Of a DNA stretch of 64,000 bases, positions 45,064-54,441 are shown in pieces; position 1 is the first letter of the stretch; every line of letters starts with the position of its first letter. The notes below the pieces were generated by a model. It was not told the DNA's origin. It made no database searches and saw only the letters and a list, made by a program, of their open reading frames with translations. Source of the stretch: Oscillospiraceae bacterium (GTDB taxonomy: Bacteria; Bacillota; Clostridia; Oscillospirales; Oscillospiraceae); NCBI GenBank assembly GCA_024697625.1, contig JAILFJ010000034.1, positions 35,600 through 99,599 of the forward strand. Reading direction: 5' to 3'. A program made the position numbers and the translations under genes.

Positions 45064-45092
45064 TTGATCTCCGCAGGCTTTTTCAGTATACT
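45064..45092 (+). promoter_or_regulatory. Promoter of the HMA/P-type ATPase operon
   Basis: TTGATC (45064-45069), a 17-base spacer and TATACT (45087-45092). Candidate operators nearby are AAGCGCTT (45112-45119, perfect palindrome just past the start) and CTCCC/GGGAG (45034-45047). Confidence 0.65.
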
Positions 45093-45143
45093 CCAATCAT
45101 GACAGATAAACAAGCGCTTAATTGTCGGAAAGGAGTCTCAGCG

Positions 45144-45362
45144 GTGAAAAAAACCTACAAAATCGAAGTGGACTGCGCAAACTGCGCAAACCTGATGGAG
45201 GAGGCGGCCGGAAAGGTCCCCGGCGTCGCGAAAGCAGGCGTGAACTTCATGACCCAGAAGATGAGTGTCGAGTTCGAGGAGGGCGCCGACCCGAAGCGTG
45301 TGATGCAGGACGTGCTGAAGGCCTGCAGGAAGGTCGAGCCCGACTGCGAGATCGAGCTGTGA
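45144..45362 (+). CDS. Heavy-metal-associated (HMA) domain protein
   Basis: A 72-residue protein with a ferredoxin-like HMA fold. The metal site is DCANCANLMEEA (CxxC); the second half, VNFMTQKMSVEFEEGADP, is a usual HMA strand. It starts with GTG at 45144, 8 bases after AAAGGAG; an ATG at 45099 would sit at the transcription start. It ends one base before the P-type ATPase gene, which lacks an N-terminal HMA domain, so the usual N-terminal metal-binding domain is here a separate chain. Confidence 0.9.
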   Translation: MKKTYKIEVDCANCANLMEEAAGKVPGVAKAGVNFMTQKMSVEFEEGADPKRVMQDVLKACRKVEPDCEIEL

Positions 45363-45363
45363 T

Positions 45364-47253
45364 ATGACAAAGAAGCAGAAGAAGATGCTGATCAGGATCC
45401 TGATTTCCGCAGGGATCCTGATTTTGCTGAATGTGATCAGCCTGCCTGCACCGGTTTCGGCCGTGGGATATCTGCTGGCCTATCTGACGGTGGGTTACGA
45501 CATCCTGCGCAAGGCCTGGAAGGGCATCCTGAACCGCCGGCCCTTCGACGAGTGCTTCCTGATGGCGGTGGCGACGCTGGGGGCGATCGGCCTGGCCGTC
45601 TGGGAGAAGAGCGGCGACTACAACGAGGCCGTGGCCGTCATGCTGTTCTATCAGATCGGGGAACTTTTCCAGAGCTACGCGGTCGGAAAGAGCCGCCGCA
45701 GCATCACGGAGCTCATGGACATCCGGCCCGACTGTGCCAACGTCGAGACCGACGGAAAGCTGGAACAGGTCGACCCGGACGAGGTGGAGATCGGGACGGT
45801 GATCGTCGTGCAGCCGGGCGAGAAGGTGCCGATCGACGGCGTGGTGCTGGAGGGCAGCTCGAGCCTGAACACCGCCGCGCTGACCGGAGAGAGCCTGCCG
45901 CGGGACTGCGGCCCGGGGGACGAGATCATGAGCGGCTGCATCAACCTGACCGGCGTGCTGAAAATCCGCACCGTCAGGGAATTCGGCGAGTCCACCGTCT
46001 CGAAGATCCTGGAACTGGTCGAGAATGCCAGCTCGCTGAAATCCCGCTCGGAGGAATTCATCTCGCGCTTCGCCAGAGTCTATACCCCGGCCGTCGTATA
46101 CAGCGCTCTGGCCCTGGCCCTGCTGCCTCCGCTGATCCGGTGCCTGTTTCTGCATCTGCCGGGCGAGTGGAGCGTCTGGCTCTACCGCGCCCTGACCTTC
46201 CTGGTCATCAGCTGCCCCTGCGCGCTGGTCATCAGCATCCCGCTGAGCTTCTTTGCGGGGATCGGCGGTTCGAGCCGGGAGGGCATCCTCATCAAGGGCT
46301 CCAACTATCTGGAGGCCCTCTCCCGGGTCCGAACGGTGGTCTTTGACAAGACCGGGACCCTGACGCAGGGGGTGTTCGAGGTCAGCGGCGTCCACCACAG
46401 CACGATGGAGGAGGAGAAGCTGCTGGAATACGCAGCACACGTCGAGTGCGCCTCGTCGCATCCGATCAGCAAAAGCCTGCAGCGCGCGTACCGGCAGGAG
46501 CCGGACCGGGGCCGGGTGACCGACATCCGGGAATACGGCGGCGAGGGCATCACCGGAACGGTAGACGGCCATGAGGTAGCAGCCGGGAACGGGAAGCTGA
46601 TGAAACGGCTCGGCCTGCATGCGCCCGACTGCCGCAGCACCGGAACCATTGTCCACGTGGCGGTTGACGGCGCCTACGCCGGTCATATCGTCATCTCGGA
46701 CCTGAAGAAGGAGAACGCCGGGGAGGCGATCCGGGCACTGAAGGCTGCGGGAGTCAGCCGGACCGTGATGCTGACCGGGGACAGCCGGAAGGTCGCCGAA
46801 GCGGTTGCGGCGGAGCTCGGAATCGACGAGTACCGCGCGGAGCTGCTGCCCGGCGACAAGGTCACCGAGGTCGAAAGGCTCCTCGCTGAGAAGCAATCGA
46901 AGAAGGAGTGCCTCGCCTTTGTCGGGGACGGCATCAACGACGCACCGGTCCTGACCCGCGCGGATCTCGGCATCGCCATGGGTGCGCTGGGCTCGGACGC
47001 CGCCATCGAAGCGGCGGACGTGGTGCTGATGGACGACGACCCCATGAAGATCGCGAAGGGGATCCGGATCTCGCGGAAGTGCATCCGCATCGTCTATGAG
47101 AACATCGTCTTTGCCCTGGCGGTGAAGCTGGGCTGCCTGATCCTCGGCGCGCTCGGCATCGCAAACATGTGGGCCGCCATCTTCGCCGACGTCGGCGTGA
47201 TGGTGATCGCGGTGCTGAATGCGATCCGCGCGCTGCGGGTACACAGGCTGTAG
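45364..47253 (+). CDS. P1B-type heavy-metal ATPase, Zn/Cd/Pb-exporting class
   Basis: A 629-residue membrane pump. The metal path is ISCPCALVISIPLS; TALTGE-type actuator text is AALTGES; the phosphorylation site is DKTGTLT; the nucleotide-site motif is SSHPIS; and VGDGINDAPVL ends the catalytic domain. The last helix pair contains FADVGVMVIAVLNAIRAL, with the DxG of the Zn/Cd class rather than copper pumps. It starts at ATG 45364 right after the HMA gene stop and is followed by a strong terminator. Likely role: export of excess Zn, Cd or Pb under the ArsR-AraC regulator. Confidence 0.94.
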   Translation: MTKKQKKMLIRILISAGILILLNVISLPAPVSAVGYLLAYLTVGYDILRKAWKGILNRRPFDECFLMAVATLGAIGLAVWEKSGDYNEAVAVMLFYQIGELFQSYAVGKSRRSITELMDIRPDCANVETDGKLEQVDPDEVEIGTVIVVQPGEKVPIDGVVLEGSSSLNTAALTGESLPRDCGPGDEIMSGCINLTGVLKIRTVREFGESTVSKILELVENASSLKSRSEEFISRFARVYTPAVVYSALALALLPPLIRCLFLHLPGEWSVWLYRALTFLVISCPCALVISIPLSFFAGIGGSSREGILIKGSNYLEALSRVRTVVFDKTGTLTQGVFEVSGVHHSTMEEEKLLEYAAHVECASSHPISKSLQRAYRQEPDRGRVTDIREYGGEGITGTVDGHEVAAGNGKLMKRLGLHAPDCRSTGTIVHVAVDGAYAGHIVISDLKKENAGEAIRALKAAGVSRTVMLTGDSRKVAEAVAAELGIDEYRAELLPGDKVTEVERLLAEKQSKKECLAFVGDGINDAPVLTRADLGIAMGALGSDAAIEAADVVLMDDDPMKIAKGIRISRKCIRIVYENIVFALAVKLGCLILGALGIANMWAAIFADVGVMVIAVLNAIRALRVHRL

Positions 47254-47304
47254 ACGACGGGACCGAATGCGAAAAAAGTAAAAAGGTCAGCGATCATCAT
47301 GAAA

Positions 47305-47329
47305 GGCGGGAGGAATCCCGTCTTTTTTT
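47305..47329 (+). terminator. Intrinsic terminator of the metal operon
   Basis: GGCGGGA (47305-47311), loop GGAA and TCCCGTC (47316-47322) form a 7-pair stem with one G-T, followed by seven T. Confidence 0.85.
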
Positions 47330-47375
47330 ATTATGGTGTTCCTATGAAAAAAGAACAGATTTCGGAAGATCATTC

Positions 47376-47404
47376 TTGTAATTCCGCAGTGCCTTTGCTA
47401 TACT
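47376..47404 (+). promoter_or_regulatory. Promoter of the surface-protein cluster
   Basis: TTGTAA (47376-47381), a 17-base spacer and TATACT (47399-47404), about 70 bases before the first start codon. Confidence 0.7.
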
Positions 47405-47475
47405 GATAAACTGAAATATTATAAATATTTGTTTCTTTTCATTTCCGGAACAATTCGGACGGAGGCCTGAAAGAT

Positions 47476-50400
47476 ATGAAGACGAATATAACACGGATGC
47501 TCGCACTCGTGCTGACGCTGGTGATGCTGGCGAGCCTCTTCCCGGCCGCTGCCTTTGCCTCGGAGGAGACAGACGACGCGGCTGTGGAAGCGTTCGCGGA
47601 CCTGGCTGCCGAGGCTCCGGAAGAGCTCGACGAACCCGAGGAGTTTGACGAGCCGGAGAAACCCGAAGAGCCCGAAGAGCCGGAGGAACCGGAGGAGCCG
47701 GAGGAACCCGAAGAGCCGGAGGAGCCTGAGGAACCCGAAGAGCCGGAAGAACCCGACGAGGATCTGACGGCGGAGGACCCGATCTTCAGCCAGGACCTCG
47801 ACGGCGCTGTCTGTGCGCTTGACCTCTACCTTGAGCCAGGTCAGGAAGCCGGCTCGCTGACGGTAAATCCTGCAAAAGGTACTTACCGTGTGGGCGATAT
47901 CGTCACCGTGACGGCCACGCCCGGCCGCGACTATGACTTCATGTACTGGGCAGATTATCCAAATGAGATGGTCTACAAGGATAATCCTCTCACGGTCACC
48001 CTCACCGGGGATACGGATCTGACGGCGGTTTTTCGGAAAAAGGGAGAGTATTTCCTGTACTACAGGACCTATGGGATCAAGTTTTCCCCTGAGCAGCACA
48101 GCTATGCCCACGGCACGCCCGTGACCGTGAACTATCCGGCGGACGCCGCGCACCAGCCGGTTCGCTATTCGATCGGCAGGGACATAGACGGACTCGGCTC
48201 TTCCGTCACCTTTGAGCCGATCCAGGGCAACCGCTTTGCCATGCCCGCATATGACACCTGGGTAAAAGCGGATCTGGCATACAGTATTACTCTCACTTCC
48301 GGTGAACACGGCTCGCTGACGGTGACTCCCGCAGCAGGCCCGTACTATGAGGGCGACACCGTCACCGTGACAGTGACGCCGGACAGTATGTACCGTCTGG
48401 CCAGTATCAGTGGGATCCCGGAAGGAACTGTTAAATCCGGAAACAGCTATACCTTCACGATGCTGGCTCAGGACCTGGCGATTCAGGCCACATTTGCGGA
48501 GAAAACGTATTACGAGGTTACATTAGCCAAGTCGCCTCCAAATGGCGGTACGGTATCTGCCAGCGTCAATGAAACCACCGGCGAGATCACTGCCATGGCC
48601 GTACCCGCTGAAAACTTCCGCTTCCGCTGCTGGGTCGATTACGATGATCTTGACAACATCCTCAGCACGGACAATCCCTACACCTATGTCCCGGAAAAGA
48701 ATATGACGCTGGTCGCGGTCTTGGAGCCAATCAACACCTACCAGATCTATATGAAAAACAATATCCAGCACGGCACACTCACGGTCGATCCAGAGAAAAC
48801 AGCCTATGTGCCCGGAGAGACGATTACCCTGACCGGCACGCCGGAGGATGGCTATACGGTGGATTATTACGCCATGGGTCAGGTCGTGGACGGCAACGCC
48901 ACCAACGTCACACCGCTTGACGGGAACAGCTTTAGCATGCCGGAGTATGACGTGTCGGTGTTCGTGTTCTTCATACGGCAGTATGACGTTGCGGTCTCTG
49001 CCTCTCCCGCGGTGGGCGGTACGGTTACGGGGAGCGGAAGTTACACTGAGGGCAAGCCGGTCACACTGACAGCGTTACCGGCTGAGGGATACAGCTTCTA
49101 TGCCTGGACGGACAACGGGACCGGCATCCAGTATTCCAATAACCCGATGATCCTGACCGCCGATGCTGACCGGGACTTCACAGCGATTTTTAAGAAAAAC
49201 GGCAGCCACCGCGTCATAACTGTGGAAACGGCGGGAGGCTCGCTCAGCGTACAGCCCGAGGACTATTTCCATACACAGGGGACGACGATCTCACTGAACG
49301 ACGTGACGGAAGAGGGGTTCGAGCATCTCCGCTTCCAGATCGGGTATGCCGCGGATGGTCCGGACGCCGGCGTGCTCTTTGAGGATCTGAGCGGCAACAG
49401 CTTCACCATGCCGGATAAGGATGTGTGGGTGAGAGCCGTGCGGCGCTCCACGACGTACCACAGTGTCACTGTCACCTGCCAGGGAGACAAAGGTTACGCC
49501 CTTCTGGACAACGGCGCCGGTACGGGGGAGTATTTGGAAGGGGATACGGTGACGGTGACGTTATACCCGGATCCGCGCTGTCGGGTAGGCAGCGCAATCC
49601 TTCCGGAGGGGAGCACTATCAGCGGCAATCAGGTGACGTTCACCATGCCGGCTTCGGATGTGGAGATACAGTTCACCTTTGTCGAATACATCGCCTATGA
49701 TGTTAGGGCGGGTGCCAGTCCCGATGAAGCGGGAACGGTCAGCCTGTCGCTGAACACGACCACCGGTGCCGTCACTGCGACGGTGACCCCCAGCGCCGGG
49801 GAGGATTACAGCTTTTACGGATGGATCGATGCGGACGACCTGAACGCAGTGGACGAGTCCAAGATTCTCTCACGGGACAGTGTGTATGAGTTTGTCCCGA
49901 CAAAGGACATCATCCTGGTTGCGGCGTTTTTACCGGTCTACAGGATCACAGCCGGAGCTGCGCCTGAGGGGAGCGGCACGGCCACGGGGAGCGGCAAATA
50001 CACTGAGGGCGATACGGTCACACTGACAGCCCAGGCCGAAAACGGCTTTGCCTTCCAGAACTGGACGGAAGACGGCACCGTGGTCAGCACCGAAAGGATC
50101 CTGCGCTTCCCAGCAGAGAGGGCGCGCACGCTGGTCGCAAACTTCATCGAGGCGGATCAGGAATATCCTCTTTGGGTCGACGGAATGCGGGTGACGGGCA
50201 GGAACCACATCGGTGACGGCTGGCGCTATGACGGCGACGACAGGTCCGGCACGCTCACCCTTACGGACGCCAACATCACGGGCAGCTTTGACGGCTGCAC
50301 CATACTGCACAATACCAATATAAAGATGGCAGACGCAAACATCTATGCGGCCCTGGACCTGACACTGGTGCTGGAGGGCAGCAGCAGCCTGTCCGGCGCG

Positions 50401-53400
50401 GAGGCTGCGATCTTTATGGAGGATCGGAATCTCACCATCACGGGCGGCGGAAGCCTGACCATGAGCTCGTCAAGGCAAGACATGTTTATTAAGTGGAATA
50501 ATGTTGATATTTCTAATCCGGTTCCGGCCATCCTGAACTCGGAAATCGCAAGCCTGACCGTAGACGGCTGCACAGTGACTGCCGGTGGAATGTTGTATGT
50601 TGATGGCAATATTCTGATTCGGAACAGCACGATAAACACATGGGAGATATATTCAAGCATTGGCAGCCTGAAAATCCTGAACAGCACCGTCACTTCCGGC
50701 GGAGACATCGCAGCATGCCACGAGATCGCGGTGGAGGACAGCACCGTGAAGGCCTCGGGATATCTGGGCGTGAATACCAATACGTACGGTACTCTGCCAA
50801 AGGTAGTCACCATCACCGGGAAGTGCCGTGTGCGGGCGGCGAGGGGGCTGTACTTGTTCGACGGACTCACGCTCGGCGAGGGGCTCGGCATAACGGTCCC
50901 CGCAGACGGCAGGTATGACCCCTCTGTTGATCATGAGAACATTGTCGATCCTGACAATAACGTCGCCATGGAGGTCGTGATCGAGCCGGTGTTTCACGTC
51001 AGACTCACGGCGAACCCCAGCTCAGGCGGCACGGTTTCAGGCGGCGGACATTATAAAGAAGGCACCGACGTCACCGTGACGGCGACGCCTGCCAACGGCT
51101 ATACATTTGTAAACTGGACCGAGAACGGGCAGACCGTCAGCACCCAGGCCAGCTATGCCTTTACTGCGAGCAAGGACCGTACCCTGACAGCGAATTTTTC
51201 TGATTCGATCCTCAGCTACCCACTTTGGGTGGGCGGCGTGCAGGTCACCAGCGTCAACAAGGAGGACATTCTGGGAGACGGTACGGCCAGCTACGAGGGC
51301 GATGCATCTGCCGGCACTTTGACGTTGACCGGTGCCAACATCAGCGGCTATACCACATATGGACATAACTTTACAGCGAGCATCCTCACCGGAAGCTACG
51401 ACGTTAAGATGAATCTGACCGTTCAGCTCGTGGGCACCAACACACTCAGCGGCGCGAAGTATGGGATCGATTGCCTGAACGGTAAGCTCACTGTCGTCGG
51501 CTCAGGCACATTGCATGCCTCTGGTTTATTAACGGCCATCAATCCTAGTGGGGACCTGGAGATCAATGGATCCACTGTCCTGGCCGAGGTTACCGGAAGT
51601 TATGGCGGTTCCGGTCTCTGGGGATACAACATCGTGATCCGTGGCGGAAGCACGGTTACGGCCACGGGTGACAGAATCGGTATCTGCTGCGACAGCTTAA
51701 CCGTAAAGGAGAGCAGCACGGTTACCGCCGAGGGCGGGATTTCTGCCGTCAGTTCCGATTATGGCATCACGCTGGACGGTGTTGAGATCCTGGAAACGAA
51801 GCCTTCCAACGGAAAGATCGGAAGCTGTCAGGACGAGGGCTTTGATATCACTACCATCCTGGCCGGCGGCAGCCCGGTGACAAAAGCCGTCATCGGCAAG
51901 CAGACCTTCTCGATTACCGCTGTGCCGACAGCGGGCGGCAGTGTGACAGGAGCGGGAACGTATGCTCACGGGAGCAAAGCCACCCTGACAGCCACAGCCA
52001 ACGAGGGCTACAGCTTCGTTGGCTGGACAGAGAATGGTACGATGGTGAGCACCGACGCAAGCTACAGCTTCAGCGTGACAGGAGACAGGAGCCTGACCGC
52101 CGTATTCGAGCTGAATACCTATGCGATCTCCGCCACCGTCGAGCCCGCAGCGGGCGGCAGCGTGACGGGAGCGGGAACGTATACTTACGGCAGCACGGCA
52201 GCCCTGACCGCCACGGCCAACGAAGGCTGGAGCTTCGTCGGATGGACGGAGAACGGCACGACGGTGAGCACCGACGCGGGCTGCAGCTTCAGCGTGACAG
52301 GTGCCAGGACCCTGACCGCTGTGTTCGAGCTGAATTCGTACATCATCTCTGCCCAGGCAGATCCCGCAGCGGGCGGCAGCGTGACGGGAGCGGGGACATA
52401 TTTTCACGGGAGCGAAGCCACCCTGACGGCCACAGCCGGCGAGGGATACAGCTTCGTCGGATGGACAGAGAACGGCACGACGGTCAGCATCGATGCGAGC
52501 TATAGCTTCAGCGTGACTGGAGCAAGAAGCCTGACCGCCGTATTCGAGCTGAATGCCTATGCGATCTCCGCCGCCGTCGAGCCCGCAGCGGGCGGCAGCG
52601 TGACGGGAGTGGGAACGTATCCTCACGGGAGCAAAGTTACCCTGACGGCAACGCCGAAGACCGGTTATCGCTTCGTTGGCTGGATGGAGAACGGAGCAGC
52701 GGTCAGCACTGAGGCGAGCTGCAGCTTTACCGCGACAGGCGACCGGACGCTGACCGCAGAGTTCATCCAGGTCTTCAACGTGTCTGTGGCGGCGAACCCC
52801 TCCTCGGGCGGTACCGTCACCGGGGGCGGGGCCTATGACGCGGGTACTTCCGTCACGGTGACGGCCACACCCGCAGCAGGCTATGTGTTTGCCGGCTGGA
52901 CAGAGGGCGGCGGAACGGTCAGCACCGATGCGAGCTACGGCTTTGCCGTGACAGCCGACCGGACGCTGATCGCAAGGTTTATCCAGATCTTCGACGTGAC
53001 GGTGACGGCGGAGCCGGAAGAGGGCGGCAGCGTCACGGGCGGCGGGACCTATGACGCGGGTACTTCGGTGACTGTGACAGCCGCACCCGCGACGGGATAC
53101 AGCTTCGAGAAGTGGACGGAGAACGGCGCGACCGTCAGCCGGGACCTGAGCTATCGCTTCAGCGCCGCGGCAAGCCGGAACCTGACGGCCGTCTTCAGGA
53201 AGACGGACTACGCGATCACAAAGGTGACCGGGCACGGGACCCTGACGGCGCCCGAGACCGCGCATTATGAGGACAGCGTGACCGTCACGGCGACGCCGGA
53301 GACGGGTTATGAGCTGGTGAAGATCAGCTGGAAGCCGGAGAACGGGACCGAGACGGACATCACGGAGACAAAGAGCTTCACGATGCCGGCGTCCGGAGTC

Positions 53401-54399
53401 ACGGTCACGGCGAGCTTCCGGCTCCTGACCTATCCCGTCACGTATGACGCCAACGGGGGAGAGGGTGCGCCGGCCCGGCAGACCAAGACGCACGGTACGG
53501 CGCTGACGCTCTCGGACGAAAAGCCGACCCGGACGGGATACCGCTTCCTCGGCTGGGCGGAGAGTGAAACCGCCACAGCGGCAGAGTATCAGGCGGGCGA
53601 CAGCTATACGAAGGAAGCGTCTGTCACGCTCTTTGCCGTGTGGAGGGCGATCCTGCGGATCGATCCCTCGGAGGTGCCGGCGGATCACGTCGTCTGGGTC
53701 GACGGAGTCGGAATCCCGGTGGACGACGACGGTGCGGTCCTGATACCGGAGGGGAGCAGGCCGAAGGTACTGGAGGTGTTTGAGACCAACGGGGGAGCGG
53801 ACGCGCACAGCAGCTATCCGGTGAAGAGCCGGGTCTGGCTCGTCAGCGAGGACGCAGAGGGATCCCTGACGGCCGAACGCACGCCCGAGCTGGACGACGT
53901 GCTGCACTACTCGGGCTTCTCGATCCGGGTCACGGGGAAGAAGGGCGTCCGGATGATCACCGGCATCCCGACCGAGACGAAGAAGGCGCTGACCAGGGAC
54001 GGAGTCGCCGGCTGCACGCTGGAGGAGACGGGCACCGTCGTCGCCTGGTCCGACGCCCTGGGCGGAGCGGACCTGACCCTGACGAACGCGACAGGCCGGG
54101 CCAGCGCCTACCGGAAGGGGGCGGCCGACCCGATCTTCAAAAAGACGGAGGGCCTGACGCAGTACACGAACGTGCTGGTGGGCTTCAGCGACGGGGCGGT
54201 GTCCCGCGACCTGACGATGCGGCCCTACATGATCCTGTCCCGGGAGGGAGAGAGCATCGTGCTGTACGGCGGACAGGTACAGCGGAGCATCGGATATGTG
54301 GCCTGGCAGAACCGCGACGTGTACCGGCCCGGCAGCGCGCAGTACGAATATGTGTGGAGACTGATCCGCCTTGCCTACGGCGGGACAGGGGCGGAATAA
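47476..54399 (+). CDS. Giant secreted repeat protein 1
   Basis: A 2307-residue exported protein. A signal peptide (1 to about 29, ALVLTLVMLASLFPAAAFA) is followed by an acidic Glu/Pro spacer (about 59-95). Then come many copies of the roughly 70-residue 'bacterial repeat' (GGSVTGAGTY...GYSFVGWTENG), two beta-solenoid-like stretches (about 895-1172 and 1245-1477, with LTLTDANITG and LTLTGANISG), a run of six near-identical repeats (1478-1910), one InlB/Flg_new repeat (from 1986, YDANGG...GYRFLGWAES) and a C-terminal domain (about 2059-2307). No LPxTG, SLH or choline-binding motif is seen. It is likely a cell-surface adhesin or matrix protein; anchoring is unknown. Confidence 0.88.
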   Translation: MKTNITRMLALVLTLVMLASLFPAAAFASEETDDAAVEAFADLAAEAPEELDEPEEFDEPEKPEEPEEPEEPEEPEEPEEPEEPEEPEEPEEPDEDLTAEDPIFSQDLDGAVCALDLYLEPGQEAGSLTVNPAKGTYRVGDIVTVTATPGRDYDFMYWADYPNEMVYKDNPLTVTLTGDTDLTAVFRKKGEYFLYYRTYGIKFSPEQHSYAHGTPVTVNYPADAAHQPVRYSIGRDIDGLGSSVTFEPIQGNRFAMPAYDTWVKADLAYSITLTSGEHGSLTVTPAAGPYYEGDTVTVTVTPDSMYRLASISGIPEGTVKSGNSYTFTMLAQDLAIQATFAEKTYYEVTLAKSPPNGGTVSASVNETTGEITAMAVPAENFRFRCWVDYDDLDNILSTDNPYTYVPEKNMTLVAVLEPINTYQIYMKNNIQHGTLTVDPEKTAYVPGETITLTGTPEDGYTVDYYAMGQVVDGNATNVTPLDGNSFSMPEYDVSVFVFFIRQYDVAVSASPAVGGTVTGSGSYTEGKPVTLTALPAEGYSFYAWTDNGTGIQYSNNPMILTADADRDFTAIFKKNGSHRVITVETAGGSLSVQPEDYFHTQGTTISLNDVTEEGFEHLRFQIGYAADGPDAGVLFEDLSGNSFTMPDKDVWVRAVRRSTTYHSVTVTCQGDKGYALLDNGAGTGEYLEGDTVTVTLYPDPRCRVGSAILPEGSTISGNQVTFTMPASDVEIQFTFVEYIAYDVRAGASPDEAGTVSLSLNTTTGAVTATVTPSAGEDYSFYGWIDADDLNAVDESKILSRDSVYEFVPTKDIILVAAFLPVYRITAGAAPEGSGTATGSGKYTEGDTVTLTAQAENGFAFQNWTEDGTVVSTERILRFPAERARTLVANFIEADQEYPLWVDGMRVTGRNHIGDGWRYDGDDRSGTLTLTDANITGSFDGCTILHNTNIKMADANIYAALDLTLVLEGSSSLSGAEAAIFMEDRNLTITGGGSLTMSSSRQDMFIKWNNVDISNPVPAILNSEIASLTVDGCTVTAGGMLYVDGNILIRNSTINTWEIYSSIGSLKILNSTVTSGGDIAACHEIAVEDSTVKASGYLGVNTNTYGTLPKVVTITGKCRVRAARGLYLFDGLTLGEGLGITVPADGRYDPSVDHENIVDPDNNVAMEVVIEPVFHVRLTANPSSGGTVSGGGHYKEGTDVTVTATPANGYTFVNWTENGQTVSTQASYAFTASKDRTLTANFSDSILSYPLWVGGVQVTSVNKEDILGDGTASYEGDASAGTLTLTGANISGYTTYGHNFTASILTGSYDVKMNLTVQLVGTNTLSGAKYGIDCLNGKLTVVGSGTLHASGLLTAINPSGDLEINGSTVLAEVTGSYGGSGLWGYNIVIRGGSTVTATGDRIGICCDSLTVKESSTVTAEGGISAVSSDYGITLDGVEILETKPSNGKIGSCQDEGFDITTILAGGSPVTKAVIGKQTFSITAVPTAGGSVTGAGTYAHGSKATLTATANEGYSFVGWTENGTMVSTDASYSFSVTGDRSLTAVFELNTYAISATVEPAAGGSVTGAGTYTYGSTAALTATANEGWSFVGWTENGTTVSTDAGCSFSVTGARTLTAVFELNSYIISAQADPAAGGSVTGAGTYFHGSEATLTATAGEGYSFVGWTENGTTVSIDASYSFSVTGARSLTAVFELNAYAISAAVEPAAGGSVTGVGTYPHGSKVTLTATPKTGYRFVGWMENGAAVSTEASCSFTATGDRTLTAEFIQVFNVSVAANPSSGGTVTGGGAYDAGTSVTVTATPAAGYVFAGWTEGGGTVSTDASYGFAVTADRTLIARFIQIFDVTVTAEPEEGGSVTGGGTYDAGTSVTVTAAPATGYSFEKWTENGATVSRDLSYRFSAAASRNLTAVFRKTDYAITKVTGHGTLTAPETAHYEDSVTVTATPETGYELVKISWKPENGTETDITETKSFTMPASGVTVTASFRLLTYPVTYDANGGEGAPARQTKTHGTALTLSDEKPTRTGYRFLGWAESETATAAEYQAGDSYTKEASVTLFAVWRAILRIDPSEVPADHVVWVDGVGIPVDDDGAVLIPEGSRPKVLEVFETNGGADAHSSYPVKSRVWLVSEDAEGSLTAERTPELDDVLHYSGFSIRVTGKKGVRMITGIPTETKKALTRDGVAGCTLEETGTVVAWSDALGGADLTLTNATGRASAYRKGAADPIFKKTEGLTQYTNVLVGFSDGAVSRDLTMRPYMILSREGESIVLYGGQVQRSIGYVAWQNRDVYRPGSAQYEYVWRLIRLAYGGTGAE
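47659..47761 (+). repeat. Nine-base Glu-Glu-Pro repeat tract
   Basis: About eleven tandem copies of a nine-base unit encoding EEP/PEE, giving an extended acidic spacer after the signal peptide. A shorter version is at 55726-55794 in the second giant gene. Such tracts are prone to length change by slippage in steps of nine bases, which would keep the frame. Confidence 0.9.
51907..53204 (+). repeat. Six tandem copies of a 213-216-base surface-protein repeat
   Basis: Units begin near 51907, 52120, 52336, 52552, 52771 and 52987. The first four are very alike at DNA level, with shared blocks such as GGCGGCAGCGTGACGGGAG and GGATGGACGGAGAACGGCAC, suggesting recent duplication or gene conversion. 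The last two are more divergent. Confidence 0.85.
53431..54390 (+). repeat. Long dispersed repeat, copy 1 (3' end of giant gene 1)
   Basis: Encodes the InlB-like repeat and C-terminal domain. It is matched at 60983-61936 in giant gene 2 with the same reading frame, nearly the same length (960 and 954 bases) and long identical runs, for example around TACCGCTTCCTCGGCTGGGC. It is the result of gene duplication or conversion. Confidence 0.9.
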
Positions 54400-54441
54400 C
54401 GCATACACAAGGAACAGAGGCAGGAGAGGAGAATATCCGAA

